64,000 nucleotides of DNA from Actinoplanes campanulatus (GTDB lineage Bacteria > Actinomycetota > Actinomycetes > Mycobacteriales > Micromonosporaceae), in contig NZ_BMPW01000003.1 of NCBI RefSeq assembly GCF_014647795.1, positions 310,001-374,000 on the forward strand, in the 5' to 3' direction. This document shows, piece by piece, positions 24,156 through 33,419 of the stretch; position 1 is the stretch's first letter, and each line of letters starts with the position of its first letter. The translations under genes were made by a program, and so were the position numbers. The notes below the pieces were generated by a model. That model worked only from the letters and a program-made list of their open reading frames with translations, had not been told where the DNA came from and did not search any database.

Positions 24156-27100
24156 ATGCGGTTCGGCATCCTCGGTCCCCTGTGGGCGGGGCACCCGGAC
24201 GGGACCCCGGTCCCGCTCGGCGGGCCCCGCCTGCGGGCGTTGCTCGCGATGCTGCTGCTCGACGCCGGCCGTCCGGTGGGCGTCGACCGCCTGATCGACG
24301 GGCTCTACGGCGAGCATCCGCCCGCCGGGGCCGGTAACGCCCTCCAGTCCCAGGTGTCGCGCCTGCGGCAGGTGCTGCCGGTCGAGCGGGATCCGGCCGG
24401 GTACCGGCTGGCCGTCTCCCCCGGCGAGGTCGACGCCCACCGCTTCGCCGCGCTCGCCGCCGACGGCCACCGGGCGCTGGCCGCCGGCGAGCCGGACCGG
24501 GCGGTCACCCTGTTGCGCGAGGCCGTGGCCCTCTGGCGCGGCGACGCCCTCGCCGACGTCCGGGACGCGCCGTTCGCCGCCGCGCCGATCACCCGCCTCA
24601 CCGAGCTGCGCCTCACCGCCGTCGAGGACCTCCACGACGCGCTCCTGACCGGCGCACGGCCCTCCCCCACCGCGATCACCGAGCTGCGCGGCCTGATCGC
24701 CGCGCATCCGCTGCGCGAGCGCCTTCGGTCCCTGCTGATCCGTTCGCTCACGGCCGCGGGCCACACCGCCGAGGCCCTTTCCGCGTACGAGGACGCGCGC
24801 CGGATCCTCGCCGACGAACTGGGCGCCGACCCGGGCCCCGAACTGACCGCCCTGCACGCCGCCCTGCTCGGCCCGTCGTCCCGGGTCACGCCGCCGCCGG
24901 GGCTCTCCCCCGCCCCGGCCCGGCACGGGGTGCCCAGCCAGCTGACCAGCTTCGTGGGGCGGGACGGGGAGCTGGCGCGGGTGGCGGCGGCGTTGCGTAC
25001 CGGGCGGCTGGTGACCCTGCACGGGCCCGGCGGCGCGGGCAAGACCAGGCTCGCCGCCGAGGTCGCGGCCCGGCACGACGGTGATGTGTACTTCGCCGAG
25101 CTGGCCGCCGCCGCTCCCGGTGACGTGGCCGGGACGCTGCTCACCGCGCTGGGGGTGCGGGATCCGGCCCGGCGGGACGCGGGCCGGCCGCCCGGCGCCC
25201 CGGAACGCCTGGCCGCCGCCCTGGCCGGCCGCCGGCTGCTGCTGGTCCTGGACAACTGCGAGCAGGTTGTCGACGAGGCCGCCGCGCTGGCCGGCCATCT
25301 GCTCCCGCGCGCCCCGGAGCTGCGGATCCTGGCCACCAGCCGGGAGCCGCTCGGGCTCACCGGCGAGGTGCTGCACCCGGTCGGCGGCCTGCCCGTCCCG
25401 CCGGAGGACACCACCGACCTGGACGCGTTCCCGGCGGTGCGCCTGTTCGCCGACCGGGCCGCGGACGTCTCCCCCGGGTTCCGCGTCACGCGTGCGAACG
25501 CCGCCGCGATCCGCCGGATCTGCCGCACCCTGGACGGCCTGCCGCTGGCCGTGGAACTGGCCGCCGCCCGCCTGCACGCGCTCCCGGTCGGCGAGGTGGC
25601 GGCCCGCCTCGACGACCGGTTCCGGCTGCTGTCGCGGGCCGGTCGCGGCGCCACCGCACGCCACCGCACCCTCCAGGCCGTGGTCGACTGGAGCTGGGAC
25701 CTGCTCACCGAACCGGAACGCCGGCTGGCCCGCCGGTTCGCCGCCTTCGCCTCGGGCGCGACCCTGGACGCCGTCGAGCGGGTGTGCGGGCCGTTGCCGG
25801 ACATCGTCGAACTGCTGGCCGGGCTGGTCTCCAAGTCGCTGATCGAGCGCGACGGCGACCGTTACCGGATGTTGGAGACGATCCGCGAGTACTGCGCCGG
25901 GCGGCTGGACGAGGCCGGCGAACGGGACCGGATGCACCGCGCCCATGCCGGGTACTTCCTCGACCTGGCGGCCGGCGCCGACCCGGTGCTGCGGACCGCC
26001 GGGCAGCTCACCGCCCTGGAGCGCCTCGACGCGGACCGCGACAACCTGCACACCGCGTTGCGGCGCAGCGCGTCGGCCGGCGCGCCACGGACCGCGTTGC
26101 GCCTGGTGGCGGCGCTCTCCTTCTACTGGTGGCTGCGCGGGCTCCGGGCCGAGGCCGCGACGCTCGCCGGGCTCGCCCTGGACGCGGCAGGCCCGGAGCC
26201 GCCGCCGGACCTCACCGAGGAGTACGTGATGAGCGTCTTCACGGCGGCCCTCGGCGGCTCGGGCCGGCCGGCCGGGCGGTGGACCGAGTTCATGCGCACG
26301 CTGACCGCGCCGCCCCGGCAGCCGTTCCTGCTCTACCTGTCGGCGATGGCGGTCGGCCCACCGGACGGCGGCGCCGACGACATCGTGGCCCTCAACCGGT
26401 ACCTGCGCGCCCAGCTGACCGGCGACCCGTGGAGCGAGGCCCTCGGCGCCATCGGCGGCGGCTGGATGGTGCTGTTCTCCGGCGCCGACCCGGCCCTGGC
26501 CGAACCCGAGTTCCGGGCCTCGCTGGCCGGCTTCCGGGCCCTCGGCGAACGCTGGGGCGCCATGCTCGCCCTGTCCGGCCTGGCCGAGACCGCCGCCTGG
26601 CGCGGTGACCCGGCGGCCGGGACGGAGTCCGTCGCCGAGGCGCTGCGGCTGGCCGGGGAGCTGGGCTCCACGGTGGACGTGGCCGACCTGATCCGCGGCC
26701 GCGCCGAGGCCCGGCACGCGGCCGGCGACCGCACCGGCGCGGCCGAGGACTTCACCCGCTCCGCCGAGCTGGCCCGCCGGGCCGGCGCCCCCGAGCTCAC
26801 CGCGGCCGCCCAGCTCGGCCTGGGCGTGCTGGCCCTCGACCGGGGCGACCTGCCCGAGGCCACCCGCCTGTGCTCGGCGGCGCTGGCCACCTGCCCGGAG
26901 GGCTGGTACAGCGCCGAGGGCACCCGGATGGCGATCCTGCTGGCGCTGGGCCGGATCGCCGAGGCCGCCGGTGACCCGGAGGCGGCCGCGGCCCGCTACC
27001 GCGAGATGTTCACGGTGCGCGGCGGCATGCTCGGCTTCCAGGTGCTGGCCGAGGGCCTCGACCGGCTCGCCGCCCTCGCGCTGGCCGGCGGCGACCCGGA

Positions 27101-27287
27101 ACGCGCCGCCCACCTGCTCGGCGCGATCCGGGCGCTGGCCCTGCGGCCCGGACCGGAGTCGTCCCCGCTGGGCGCGCGGACCGCGGCGGCGGCGCGGGCC
27201 GCTCTGGGCGAGACCCGGTACGCGGCGGCGCTCGCCCACGGCGCCTCCCTCACCCCCGAGCAGGCGCTCGCCCTCCCCCACAGCTGA
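24156..27287 (+). CDS. AfsR/SARP-family regulator with BTAD, NB-ARC-like ATPase and TPR region
   Basis: A 1043-residue regulator. The N-terminus is an OmpR-like DNA-binding domain (MRFGILGPL; GGPRLRALLAMLLLDAGRPV; ALQSQVSRLRQVL), then a BTAD helical domain (to about 245; YEDARRILADELGADPGPEL). A P-loop GPGGAGKTR lies near residue 290 with LLVLDNCEQV as Walker B, and the C-terminal 400 residues are helical TPR-like repeats. The layout matches AfsR-type activators of antibiotic genes. A DrrAB-type exporter follows 61 bases downstream; no biosynthetic genes are visible. Exporter control is a reasonable guess. Confidence 0.92.
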   Translation: MRFGILGPLWAGHPDGTPVPLGGPRLRALLAMLLLDAGRPVGVDRLIDGLYGEHPPAGAGNALQSQVSRLRQVLPVERDPAGYRLAVSPGEVDAHRFAALAADGHRALAAGEPDRAVTLLREAVALWRGDALADVRDAPFAAAPITRLTELRLTAVEDLHDALLTGARPSPTAITELRGLIAAHPLRERLRSLLIRSLTAAGHTAEALSAYEDARRILADELGADPGPELTALHAALLGPSSRVTPPPGLSPAPARHGVPSQLTSFVGRDGELARVAAALRTGRLVTLHGPGGAGKTRLAAEVAARHDGDVYFAELAAAAPGDVAGTLLTALGVRDPARRDAGRPPGAPERLAAALAGRRLLLVLDNCEQVVDEAAALAGHLLPRAPELRILATSREPLGLTGEVLHPVGGLPVPPEDTTDLDAFPAVRLFADRAADVSPGFRVTRANAAAIRRICRTLDGLPLAVELAAARLHALPVGEVAARLDDRFRLLSRAGRGATARHRTLQAVVDWSWDLLTEPERRLARRFAAFASGATLDAVERVCGPLPDIVELLAGLVSKSLIERDGDRYRMLETIREYCAGRLDEAGERDRMHRAHAGYFLDLAAGADPVLRTAGQLTALERLDADRDNLHTALRRSASAGAPRTALRLVAALSFYWWLRGLRAEAATLAGLALDAAGPEPPPDLTEEYVMSVFTAALGGSGRPAGRWTEFMRTLTAPPRQPFLLYLSAMAVGPPDGGADDIVALNRYLRAQLTGDPWSEALGAIGGGWMVLFSGADPALAEPEFRASLAGFRALGERWGAMLALSGLAETAAWRGDPAAGTESVAEALRLAGELGSTVDVADLIRGRAEARHAAGDRTGAAEDFTRSAELARRAGAPELTAAAQLGLGVLALDRGDLPEATRLCSAALATCPEGWYSAEGTRMAILLALGRIAEAAGDPEAAAARYREMFTVRGGMLGFQVLAEGLDRLAALALAGGDPERAAHLLGAIRALALRPGPESSPLGARTAAAARAALGETRYAAALAHGASLTPEQALALPHS

Positions 27288-27348
27288 GGTGCGTGCGCCG
27301 TCAGCGGACGGTGCGCGGCCGGTCAGCGGGCACCACCAGCCTGGGGGC

Positions 27349-28308
27349 ATGCAGACGACATTCGCGGTCGTGGCCGAGAGGCTGCGGAAACGGTATCGGG
27401 GCGGGCACGGGGCCACCGCGCTCGACGGATTCGATCTCCGGGTGCCCGCCGGGACGGTGTACGGGCTGCTCGGCCCGAACGGGGCGGGCAAGACCACGGC
27501 GGTGCGGGCGCTCACCACGCTGTTGCGGTTCGATGCCGGCCGGGCGGAGGTGGCCGGCGCCGACGTCGCCCGGGAGCCCGGGACGGTCCGTGAGCGGATC
27601 GCGCTGACCGGCCAGTACGCGGCCGTCGACGAGTTGCTCAGCGGGCGGCAGAACCTGGTGCTGTTCGGGCGGCTGCACCGGCTGAGCGGACCGGCCGCGC
27701 GCCGCCGGGCCGACGAGCTGCTGGAACGGTTCGGGCTGACCGAGGCGGCGGGCCGGTCGGCGAAGGACTACTCGGGCGGCATGCGGCGGCGGCTCGACCT
27801 GGCGACCAGCATGATCCGGCGGCCCCGGGTGCTGTTCCTGGACGAGCCGACCACCGGACTCGACCCGCGCAGCCGCAACCAGGTGTGGGAGGCGGTGCGC
27901 GGCCTGGTCGCCGACGGCACCACGGTGCTGCTCACCACGCAGTATCTGGACGAGGCCGATCAGCTGGCCGCCCGGATCGCGGTGGTGGACGCCGGGCGGG
28001 TGGTGGCCGAGGGCAGCCCGGACGAGCTGAAGGCGGCGATCGGCGCGGACCGGCTCGAGGTGGTGGTCCGGGACGTGGACCGGCTCGCCGAGGCGGCCGC
28101 CGCGGTGGCCGGGGCGGTGGGCGCCGCCGCGGACGTGGACCCCGATCAGCGGCGGTTGCGGGTGCCGGTCACCGACCGGGTGGGCGGTCTGACGGCGGCG
28201 GCCCGGGCCCTGCAGGACGCCGGGATCACGGTCGCCGAGCTGGGCGTCCACCGGCCCACGCTGGACGAGGTCTTCCTCAACCTGACCCGGGCGGAGGCAC
28301 GGCGATGA
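27349..28308 (+). CDS. DrrA-type ABC exporter ATP-binding protein
   Basis: A 319-residue ATPase of the daunorubicin-resistance family. Walker A is GPNGAGKTT, the signature is YSGGMRRRLD, Walker B is VLFLDEPTTGLD, and the H-loop region reads TTQYLDEADQLA with Gln before Tyr, as in DrrA. The long C-terminal extension (about 80 residues, ending PTLDEVFLNLTR) is also DrrA-like. The ATG at 27349 was chosen as the first start after the AfsR-like gene; longer readings overlap that gene. It is coupled to the permease by ATGA. The substrate is unknown, probably a hydrophobic drug or secondary metabolite. Confidence 0.93.
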   Translation: MQTTFAVVAERLRKRYRGGHGATALDGFDLRVPAGTVYGLLGPNGAGKTTAVRALTTLLRFDAGRAEVAGADVAREPGTVRERIALTGQYAAVDELLSGRQNLVLFGRLHRLSGPAARRRADELLERFGLTEAAGRSAKDYSGGMRRRLDLATSMIRRPRVLFLDEPTTGLDPRSRNQVWEAVRGLVADGTTVLLTTQYLDEADQLAARIAVVDAGRVVAEGSPDELKAAIGADRLEVVVRDVDRLAEAAAAVAGAVGAAADVDPDQRRLRVPVTDRVGGLTAAARALQDAGITVAELGVHRPTLDEVFLNLTRAEARR

Positions 28309-29108
28309 GCGTGCGGACCGAGCGGAGCGGGGCGCTGGTGGACGGCTGGGTGATGACCGGACGGTACCTGCGGCACGTGGTGCGGGCGCCCGAGGAGATC
28401 GTCATCTACTTCAGCCTGCCGATCATGTTCGTGCTGGTCTTCGGGTACGTCTTCGGCAGCGGGATGTCGGTGCCGGGCGGCGGCGGGTACCGCGAGTTCC
28501 TGATCCCGGGCGTGTTCGTGATGACGATGCTCTACGGGATCGGGGCGACGGCCACCGCGATCGCCGTGGACACCGGCCGGGGTGTGCTGGACCGGTTCCG
28601 GTCGATGCCGATGGCCCGGTCCGCGCTGATCACCGGCCGGGTGCTGGCCGACCTGGCCCGGGCGCTGCTGGAGACGACGGTGCTGCTGGTGTGCGGGCTG
28701 CTGGTCGGCTGGAGCTGGCACCACGGGACCGGGCCGCTGCTGGCGTCGATCGGGCTGCTCCTGCTGCTGCGGCTGGCGCTGAGCTGCGCCGGGGTGGCGC
28801 TCGGGCTGGTCGCGCCGAACCCGGACACGGTGTCGATGATCGTGTTCCCGCTGGCCTTCCCGCTGAGCGCGGTGTCCAACGTGTTCGTGGCGCCGGAGAT
28901 GATGCCGGGCTGGCTGGGCGCGGTGTCCGAGTGGAACCCGATCTCGGCGACCACGGCCGCGATCCGTGAGCTGAACGGCAACCCGGGCCTGGGCGGCGAG
29001 ACCTGGGCGGCCGACCATTCGCTGCTGCTCGCGGTGGCCTGGCCGGTCGCGCTGATCGCGGTCCTCGGGCCGCTGTCGGTGCGCCTCTACCGGCGGCTGG
29101 GCCGCTGA
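28305..29108 (+). CDS. DrrB-type ABC exporter permease
   Basis: A 267-residue ABC-2 family permease with about six membrane segments, the first near residues 33-50 (IVIYFSLPIMFVLVFGYV) and the last near 240-258. Family motifs include GVLDRFRSMPMARSALITGR, FPLAFPLSAVSNVFVAPEMMPGWL and NPISATTAAIREL. It starts within the stop of the ATPase gene (ATGA), so the two subunits are made together. It forms the channel of a DrrAB-like drug exporter. The hydrophilic N-terminal 20 residues are on the cytoplasmic side by analogy. Confidence 0.93.
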   Translation: MSVRTERSGALVDGWVMTGRYLRHVVRAPEEIVIYFSLPIMFVLVFGYVFGSGMSVPGGGGYREFLIPGVFVMTMLYGIGATATAIAVDTGRGVLDRFRSMPMARSALITGRVLADLARALLETTVLLVCGLLVGWSWHHGTGPLLASIGLLLLLRLALSCAGVALGLVAPNPDTVSMIVFPLAFPLSAVSNVFVAPEMMPGWLGAVSEWNPISATTAAIRELNGNPGLGGETWAADHSLLLAVAWPVALIAVLGPLSVRLYRRLGR

Positions 29109-29206
29109 CCAGGTCTTTTCCCAGCGGACAAATAACGCAAAAGCGCACGAAGACCCAACTACCTTGCAAAGATCATCTCTGACGTGACGACGGCGGGGGT
29201 GGGCAG

Positions 29207-29827
29207 TTGCGGAACGAGGAGACGGGAGGCACACCCGTCATCAACCGGTGTGCCTCCCTCGACAGGACGACCGCCGACCGGCCCCTTCCCCGGCCGGCGC
29301 AGCGCGTCCCCCAGCACGCCCGGCTGATCCGCGCCGAACCCGGCAGCACCGAGCCGATGCCGCTCGAACTGGTCCGCCGGGACGTCGCCGGCGACCGGCC
29401 CGGGGTGGCGCTCATGCTGCGGATACGGGTCCTCGACGCGCACACCGGGACACCGGTCGGCGGCGCCGTCCTGGACATCCGGCACCGCGACGCGACCGGC
29501 GACGGCGAGGTGCGCGGCGCCCAGGTGACCGGCGCCGAGGGGTACGCGGAGTTCCGTACCGTCCATCCGGGCCGGGAGGCGGGCGCGCCGGTGGCCATCC
29601 ACGCCGAGGTCCATGTGGGCGGTTACCTGGCCGGGGGACGGTCGGTGACGTACGCCGGCCCGCTCTTCGTCCCCGAGCAGATCGCCGGCCAGATCGACGG
29701 TCAGGTGGCCGCACGGGCCGAGGATCCGAGCCCGGACACCGGCGGGGTGCTGCACGTGGTGCCGAGGGACCGGTTCGATCTCAAGGCCGGACTTCTCGGC
29801 AGCATCACCGTGACGATCGGCGAATGA
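29207..29827 (+). CDS. Intradiol-dioxygenase-like protein with incomplete iron site
   Basis: A 206-residue protein with the beta-sandwich pattern of intradiol dioxygenases: LVRRDVAGDRPGVALMLRIRVLDAHTGTPVGGAVLDI, then AEGYAEFRTVHPG and VAIHAEVHVGG. The usual iron ligands are two Tyr and a His-x-His; here the His-x-His position reads A-I-H, and the usual Trp-His-Cys segment reads IRHRD. It is therefore probably not an active catechol dioxygenase. The start is uncertain: TTG at 29207 follows GGGGGTGGG, while ATG at 29357 would cut into the domain. No signal peptide is evident. Such proteins are common in actinobacteria without assigned role. Confidence 0.72.
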   Translation: MRNEETGGTPVINRCASLDRTTADRPLPRPAQRVPQHARLIRAEPGSTEPMPLELVRRDVAGDRPGVALMLRIRVLDAHTGTPVGGAVLDIRHRDATGDGEVRGAQVTGAEGYAEFRTVHPGREAGAPVAIHAEVHVGGYLAGGRSVTYAGPLFVPEQIAGQIDGQVAARAEDPSPDTGGVLHVVPRDRFDLKAGLLGSITVTIGE

Positions 29828-29967
29828 CGCCCGGTAATGAACCGCCCAGCATGATATTTCGTGATCTTGACCGGGCGGGCTTTGCGCCGGACCTGCTTCG
29901 GGGGGTTCTCTGCGGGCCTGAACGTTTCTAGGCTGACGCGACCACACTCAGCCAGGGGGTTGCGACG

Positions 29968-30393
29968 ATGCAGGGCAGTGCGCGGAACGAGACCGTTCCC
30001 GGGTCGGCGAGCCTCAAGCGCCGCTGGACGCTGGTCGCCATCCAGGGCGGCACTCTGATCCCGCTGACCTACCTCTGGCTCGGCCCGGCCAGCGAGGCGG
30101 CCGCCACCAGTCCCGAGCCCGATCTGGCCGCCGGGCTGGTCGGTCTCCTGCTGACCGTCTTCGGCCTGCCCTGGTCGGTCTTCGTCTGCCTGCTGGACAA
30201 CCGTTACGACCTGTTCGACAGCCCGCTGCGCGACCTCTTCGTCATCGGCCCGGCGGTGTTCAACCTGGGCCTGACCGCCTTCGGCGTCTGGTGGACGAAC
30301 CGCCACCCGGCCGTCGAGCACGAGTGGGAGATCATCGAGGTCACCGACGCCGACGGCGTGGAGCTCGAGGTGGAGGCGGAGCCCCGGTCCTGA
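29968..30393 (+). CDS. Small membrane protein of unknown function
   Basis: A 141-residue protein with three hydrophobic stretches, near 22-37 (LVAIQGGTLIPLTYLWL), 53-75 (LAAGLVGLLLTVFGLPWSVFVCLL) and 88-108 (LFVIGPAVFNLGLTAFGVWW), and an acidic C-terminal tail (WEIIEVTDADGVELEVEAE). I do not recognise a family; the SCO4225-like small membrane proteins of actinomycetes have a similar shape. The ATG at 29968 follows AGGGGG about 8 bases ahead. It is convergent with the EAL-HDOD gene, only 5 bases between stops. Confidence 0.7.
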   Translation: MQGSARNETVPGSASLKRRWTLVAIQGGTLIPLTYLWLGPASEAAATSPEPDLAAGLVGLLLTVFGLPWSVFVCLLDNRYDLFDSPLRDLFVIGPAVFNLGLTAFGVWWTNRHPAVEHEWEIIEVTDADGVELEVEAEPRS

Positions 30394-30411
30394 CCGGTTC
30401 AGTTACCGGTC
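30392..30411. terminator. Short hairpin across two convergent stops
   Basis: Arms GACCGG (30392-30397) and CCGGTC (30406-30411) around an 8-base loop, spanning the stops of the convergent membrane-protein and EAL-HDOD genes. The 6-bp stem is short, so terminator strength is doubtful. Confidence 0.35.
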
Positions 30412-31619
30412 TTGCCGGGGGCGTAGGCGTTGGCCGCCGTGAGGGTGAGGGTCGACCAGCGCATCGCGTCGAGGGAGAGCCCGGCCAGGTCGCCGGTGCC
30501 CCACTCGCCGTCCTCGTACGCCTGCACCGTCTGCAGCACCTTGCCCAGCCGGCCGGCCCCGTGGATGACCGCGTCGGCCACCTCGGCGCTCAGCGGCAAC
30601 TGCTCGGCCATCGCGGCCGGGGTCGTCGCCATCACGCCGGCCATGCCGGTGACCAGCCCGGCCACGAAGGCGGCGCCCGGGTCGGCGCCGAAGCGCGGGG
30701 CCAGGCTCTCACAGAGGCGGGCCTGGGCCAGAGCGGTGAGCAGCTGCTCCTCGGGGGCCTCGCCCACGTCGTCGACCACCATGAGGGTGGCCCAGCGGCG
30801 GATCCGGTTGAGGCCGACCATCATGATCGCCTGACGGACCGAGGAGATCCGGCTGACCACCCCGGCGGCGACCGAGTTGCTGACCCGCAGCACACGCAGC
30901 GCCAGCGCCGGGTCGCTCGCGATGATCGTGGTGATCTTGTCGAGCGGCACGTCGGGTGACATGAGGGCGGCGACCAGCTCCAGCCGGCGCAGCCGGGACG
31001 GGGAGAGGCTGGGCGTGCTGAGCACCTGGGGACGGCTCAGCGCGTACCCCTGGCGGAGCTCCATGCCGTAATGGTCGGCGAGCGCCACCTGGGCCTCGGT
31101 CTCCAGCCGCTCGGCGACGAGCTGGATCCCCGGATACTGGCGGCAGGCCGCCACGATCTCGTCGAGACGGCTCAGGTCGCCGTCGAGAAGATCGAGTTTG
31201 ACGTACGAGGCCAGGCCGAGCAGCCGCTCGTGGCCGGAGCCCCAGACGAAGTCGTCGAGGGCGATCCGGTAACCGGCCTCGGTGAGGGCGGTCAGCCCGG
31301 CGATCACCTCGTCGTCGACGTCGACCGTCTCCAGCACCTCGAGCACCACCTGGTCGGGGTCGAACGGCAACGGCAGCCGCCCGGTCACGAACTCGCGGGT
31401 GAGGTTGATGAAGCATGGTCGGTTGCCGACCACCTCGGCGATGCCGAACTCGGTGAACGTGTTCACCATGACGGCACTGGTGGCGTACGTATCCTGCCGC
31501 CCCGACTCGACGGCATCCAGACGGCCACGGAAGAGCAGCTCATACGCCACCACCGCGCCGGCCGCGTCAAAGATCGGCTGGCGGCCCACGTGTACCGCGT
31601 CCAACACCGGGATTCCCAC
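30399..31619 (-). CDS. EAL-HDOD (YuxH-type) signalling protein
   Basis: A 406-residue cytoplasmic protein with an N-terminal EAL-like domain (about 1-210) and a C-terminal HDOD domain (about 210-400). The signature Glu is in YELLFRG rather than EAL; other key positions look kept (CFINLT, LEVLETV, LDDFVWG, YVKLDLL, VAERLET, QGYALSRP). HDOD has SRLRRLELVAALMSPD, LALRVLRVSNS and VRQAIMMVGLNRIRRW. Such proteins act in c-di-GMP-linked or stress signalling and may bind without cleaving. I chose the GTG at 31619, which leaves eleven residues before the conserved GRQPIFD; no clear ribosome site helps. Start confidence is low. Confidence 0.88.
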   Translation of the reverse strand: MGIPVLDAVHVGRQPIFDAAGAVVAYELLFRGRLDAVESGRQDTYATSAVMVNTFTEFGIAEVVGNRPCFINLTREFVTGRLPLPFDPDQVVLEVLETVDVDDEVIAGLTALTEAGYRIALDDFVWGSGHERLLGLASYVKLDLLDGDLSRLDEIVAACRQYPGIQLVAERLETEAQVALADHYGMELRQGYALSRPQVLSTPSLSPSRLRRLELVAALMSPDVPLDKITTIIASDPALALRVLRVSNSVAAGVVSRISSVRQAIMMVGLNRIRRWATLMVVDDVGEAPEEQLLTALAQARLCESLAPRFGADPGAAFVAGLVTGMAGVMATTPAAMAEQLPLSAEVADAVIHGAGRLGKVLQTVQAYEDGEWGTGDLAGLSLDAMRWSTLTLTAANAYAPGKTGN

Positions 31620-31760
31620 GTCTGAGCCATCGGCACCCGGCGGCCGGACTTGATGAATCGCACCACGAAACAAAGACGAAACGGTGACTTCCACCGGCGG
31701 GGGCGGTCGTGCTGGGATGAGGCGGCCGTCACAACTCACCGGTAAGAAGGGTTCCACCGC

Positions 31761-33314
31761 ATGCTCAACCTCTCCGTACTGCTGGAGGACAGCGCTCGCC
31801 ACTACCCGGAGCGCACGGCTGTGGTGCTCGGCCCGCAGCGGCTGACCTACGCCCAGGTGGACGCCGCGGCGAGCCAGGTGGCGAACATGCTTGCCGCGCG
31901 GGGCGTGCAGCCCGGCGACAAGGTGGCGCTGACCTGCCCCAACCTGCCGTACTTCCCGATCGTCTACTACGGCATCCTCAAGGCCGGCGCGGTCGTGGTG
32001 CCGCTGAACGTGCTACTCAAGGGCCGGGAGATCGCCTACCACCTGCGTGACTCGGGCGCCAAGGCGTACTTCTGCTTCCAGGGCACCCCGGAGCTGCCGA
32101 TGGGCGCCGAGGGCTTCGCGGGCTTCACCGAGGCCACCGACTGCGAGCAGTTCTTCCTGATCACCGCCGACCCGGCGGCCGCGTCGCCGATCGAGGGCGC
32201 CGAGACGATGGGCGCGGCGCTGGCCGGGCAGTCGCCGGCCTTCGAGACGGTGCTGCGCGACGAGACCGACGCCGCGGTGATCCTCTACACGAGCGGCACC
32301 ACCGGCCAGGCCAAGGGCGCCGAGCTGTCCCACTCGAACCTGGTGCTCAACGCGCTGACCTGCAACCGGCTCTTCGGCACCCGGCCGGGCACCGACACCC
32401 ACCTGCTGGTCCTGCCGCTGTTCCACTCGTTCGGCTCGACGGTCAACATGAACGCCGGCTTCGCCACGGCGTCGACCCTGGTGCTGCTGCCCCGCTTCGA
32501 GGCGACGGCCGCCGTCCAGCTGCTCCAGTCGGAGAACGTGACGTTCTTCGCCGGCGTCCCGACCATGTACTGGGGCCTGCTCAACGCCCTGGACCAGACC
32601 GAGGGCGTCGACGTCGAGCGGATCGCCCGCAACATGCGGGTCGCCGTCTCCGGCGGCTCCAGCCTCCCCGTGGAGATCATCAAGGCGGTCAAGGAGCGCT
32701 TCGGGGTGACCATCCTCGAGGGGTACGGGCTGTCCGAGACCTCCCCGGTGGCCACCTTCAGCGACCCGGACAGCGACCCGCGCCCCGGGTCCATCGGCAT
32801 CCCGATCTGGGGTGTCGAGGTGAAGCTGATCGACGGCGACTGGAACACCATCGAGAACCCGGACGAGATCGGCGAGATCGCGATCCGCGGGCACAACATC
32901 TTCCGGGGCTACATCGGCCGGCCCGAGGCGACCGCCGAGGTGATGCGCAACGGCTGGTTCCGTACCGGTGACCTGGCGCGCCGCGACAAGGACGGCTTCT
33001 ACTACATCGTCGACCGGGCCAAGGACATGATCATCCGGGGTGGCTTCAACGTCTACCCCCGGGAGATCGAGGAGGTGCTGATCACCCACGACGCGGTCTC
33101 GCTGGCCGCGGTGATCGGGGTGCCGCACGAGAGCCACGGCGAGGAGGTCAAGGCGTTCGTGATCCTCAAGCCGGGGGCAGACGTCACCGAGGAGGAACTC
33201 GTCGCGTGGGGTAGGGAGCAGATGGCCTCCTACAAGTACCCGCGGATCATCAAGATCGTCGAGTCGCTGCCCATGACGGCGACCGGCAAGCTGCTCAAGC
33301 GTGAGCTCAGCTGA
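31761..33314 (+). CDS. Long-chain fatty-acid--CoA ligase (AMP-binding)
   Basis: A 517-residue acyl-adenylate-forming enzyme that activates a carboxylic acid with ATP and CoA. Motifs are complete: P-loop-like YTSGTTGQAKGAE near 174, YGLSETSP near 322, GWFRTGDLARRDKDGFYYIVDR with the ribose-binding Asp, the hinge DMIIRGGFNVYP, and the catalytic Lys in TATGKLLKREL close to the C-terminus. The size and N-terminus (LSVLLEDSARHYPERTAVV) match FadD-type fatty-acyl or dicarboxylate-CoA ligases. AGAAGG lies 9 bases before the ATG. It diverges from the EAL-HDOD gene and is followed by a hairpin terminator. Confidence 0.93.
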   Translation: MLNLSVLLEDSARHYPERTAVVLGPQRLTYAQVDAAASQVANMLAARGVQPGDKVALTCPNLPYFPIVYYGILKAGAVVVPLNVLLKGREIAYHLRDSGAKAYFCFQGTPELPMGAEGFAGFTEATDCEQFFLITADPAAASPIEGAETMGAALAGQSPAFETVLRDETDAAVILYTSGTTGQAKGAELSHSNLVLNALTCNRLFGTRPGTDTHLLVLPLFHSFGSTVNMNAGFATASTLVLLPRFEATAAVQLLQSENVTFFAGVPTMYWGLLNALDQTEGVDVERIARNMRVAVSGGSSLPVEIIKAVKERFGVTILEGYGLSETSPVATFSDPDSDPRPGSIGIPIWGVEVKLIDGDWNTIENPDEIGEIAIRGHNIFRGYIGRPEATAEVMRNGWFRTGDLARRDKDGFYYIVDRAKDMIIRGGFNVYPREIEEVLITHDAVSLAAVIGVPHESHGEEVKAFVILKPGADVTEEELVAWGREQMASYKYPRIIKIVESLPMTATGKLLKRELS

Positions 33315-33333
33315 ACACTGACTTCCACGCGGT

Positions 33334-33358
33334 GCGCCCGGCGGATCCCGCCGGGCGC
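33334..33358 (+). terminator. Hairpin terminator after the acyl-CoA ligase
   Basis: Perfect 11-bp stem (33334-33344 with 33348-33358, arm GCGCCCGGCGG) with a 3-base loop, 20 bases past the ligase stop. It separates that gene from the pknG locus. Confidence 0.68.
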
Positions 33359-33419
33359 CCGCTGTTGCGCCCATGACGCACAGTGGACCTGCGGTTCCAA
33401 CTGGGGAGAGGCTCGAAGC

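Noticed and set aside
23940-27518. A 1192-codon open frame on the minus strand opposite the AfsR-like and DrrA genes
   Set aside because: It is Gly/Arg/Gln/Ala-rich low-complexity translation with no domain, produced by the third-position GC bias of the real plus-strand genes.
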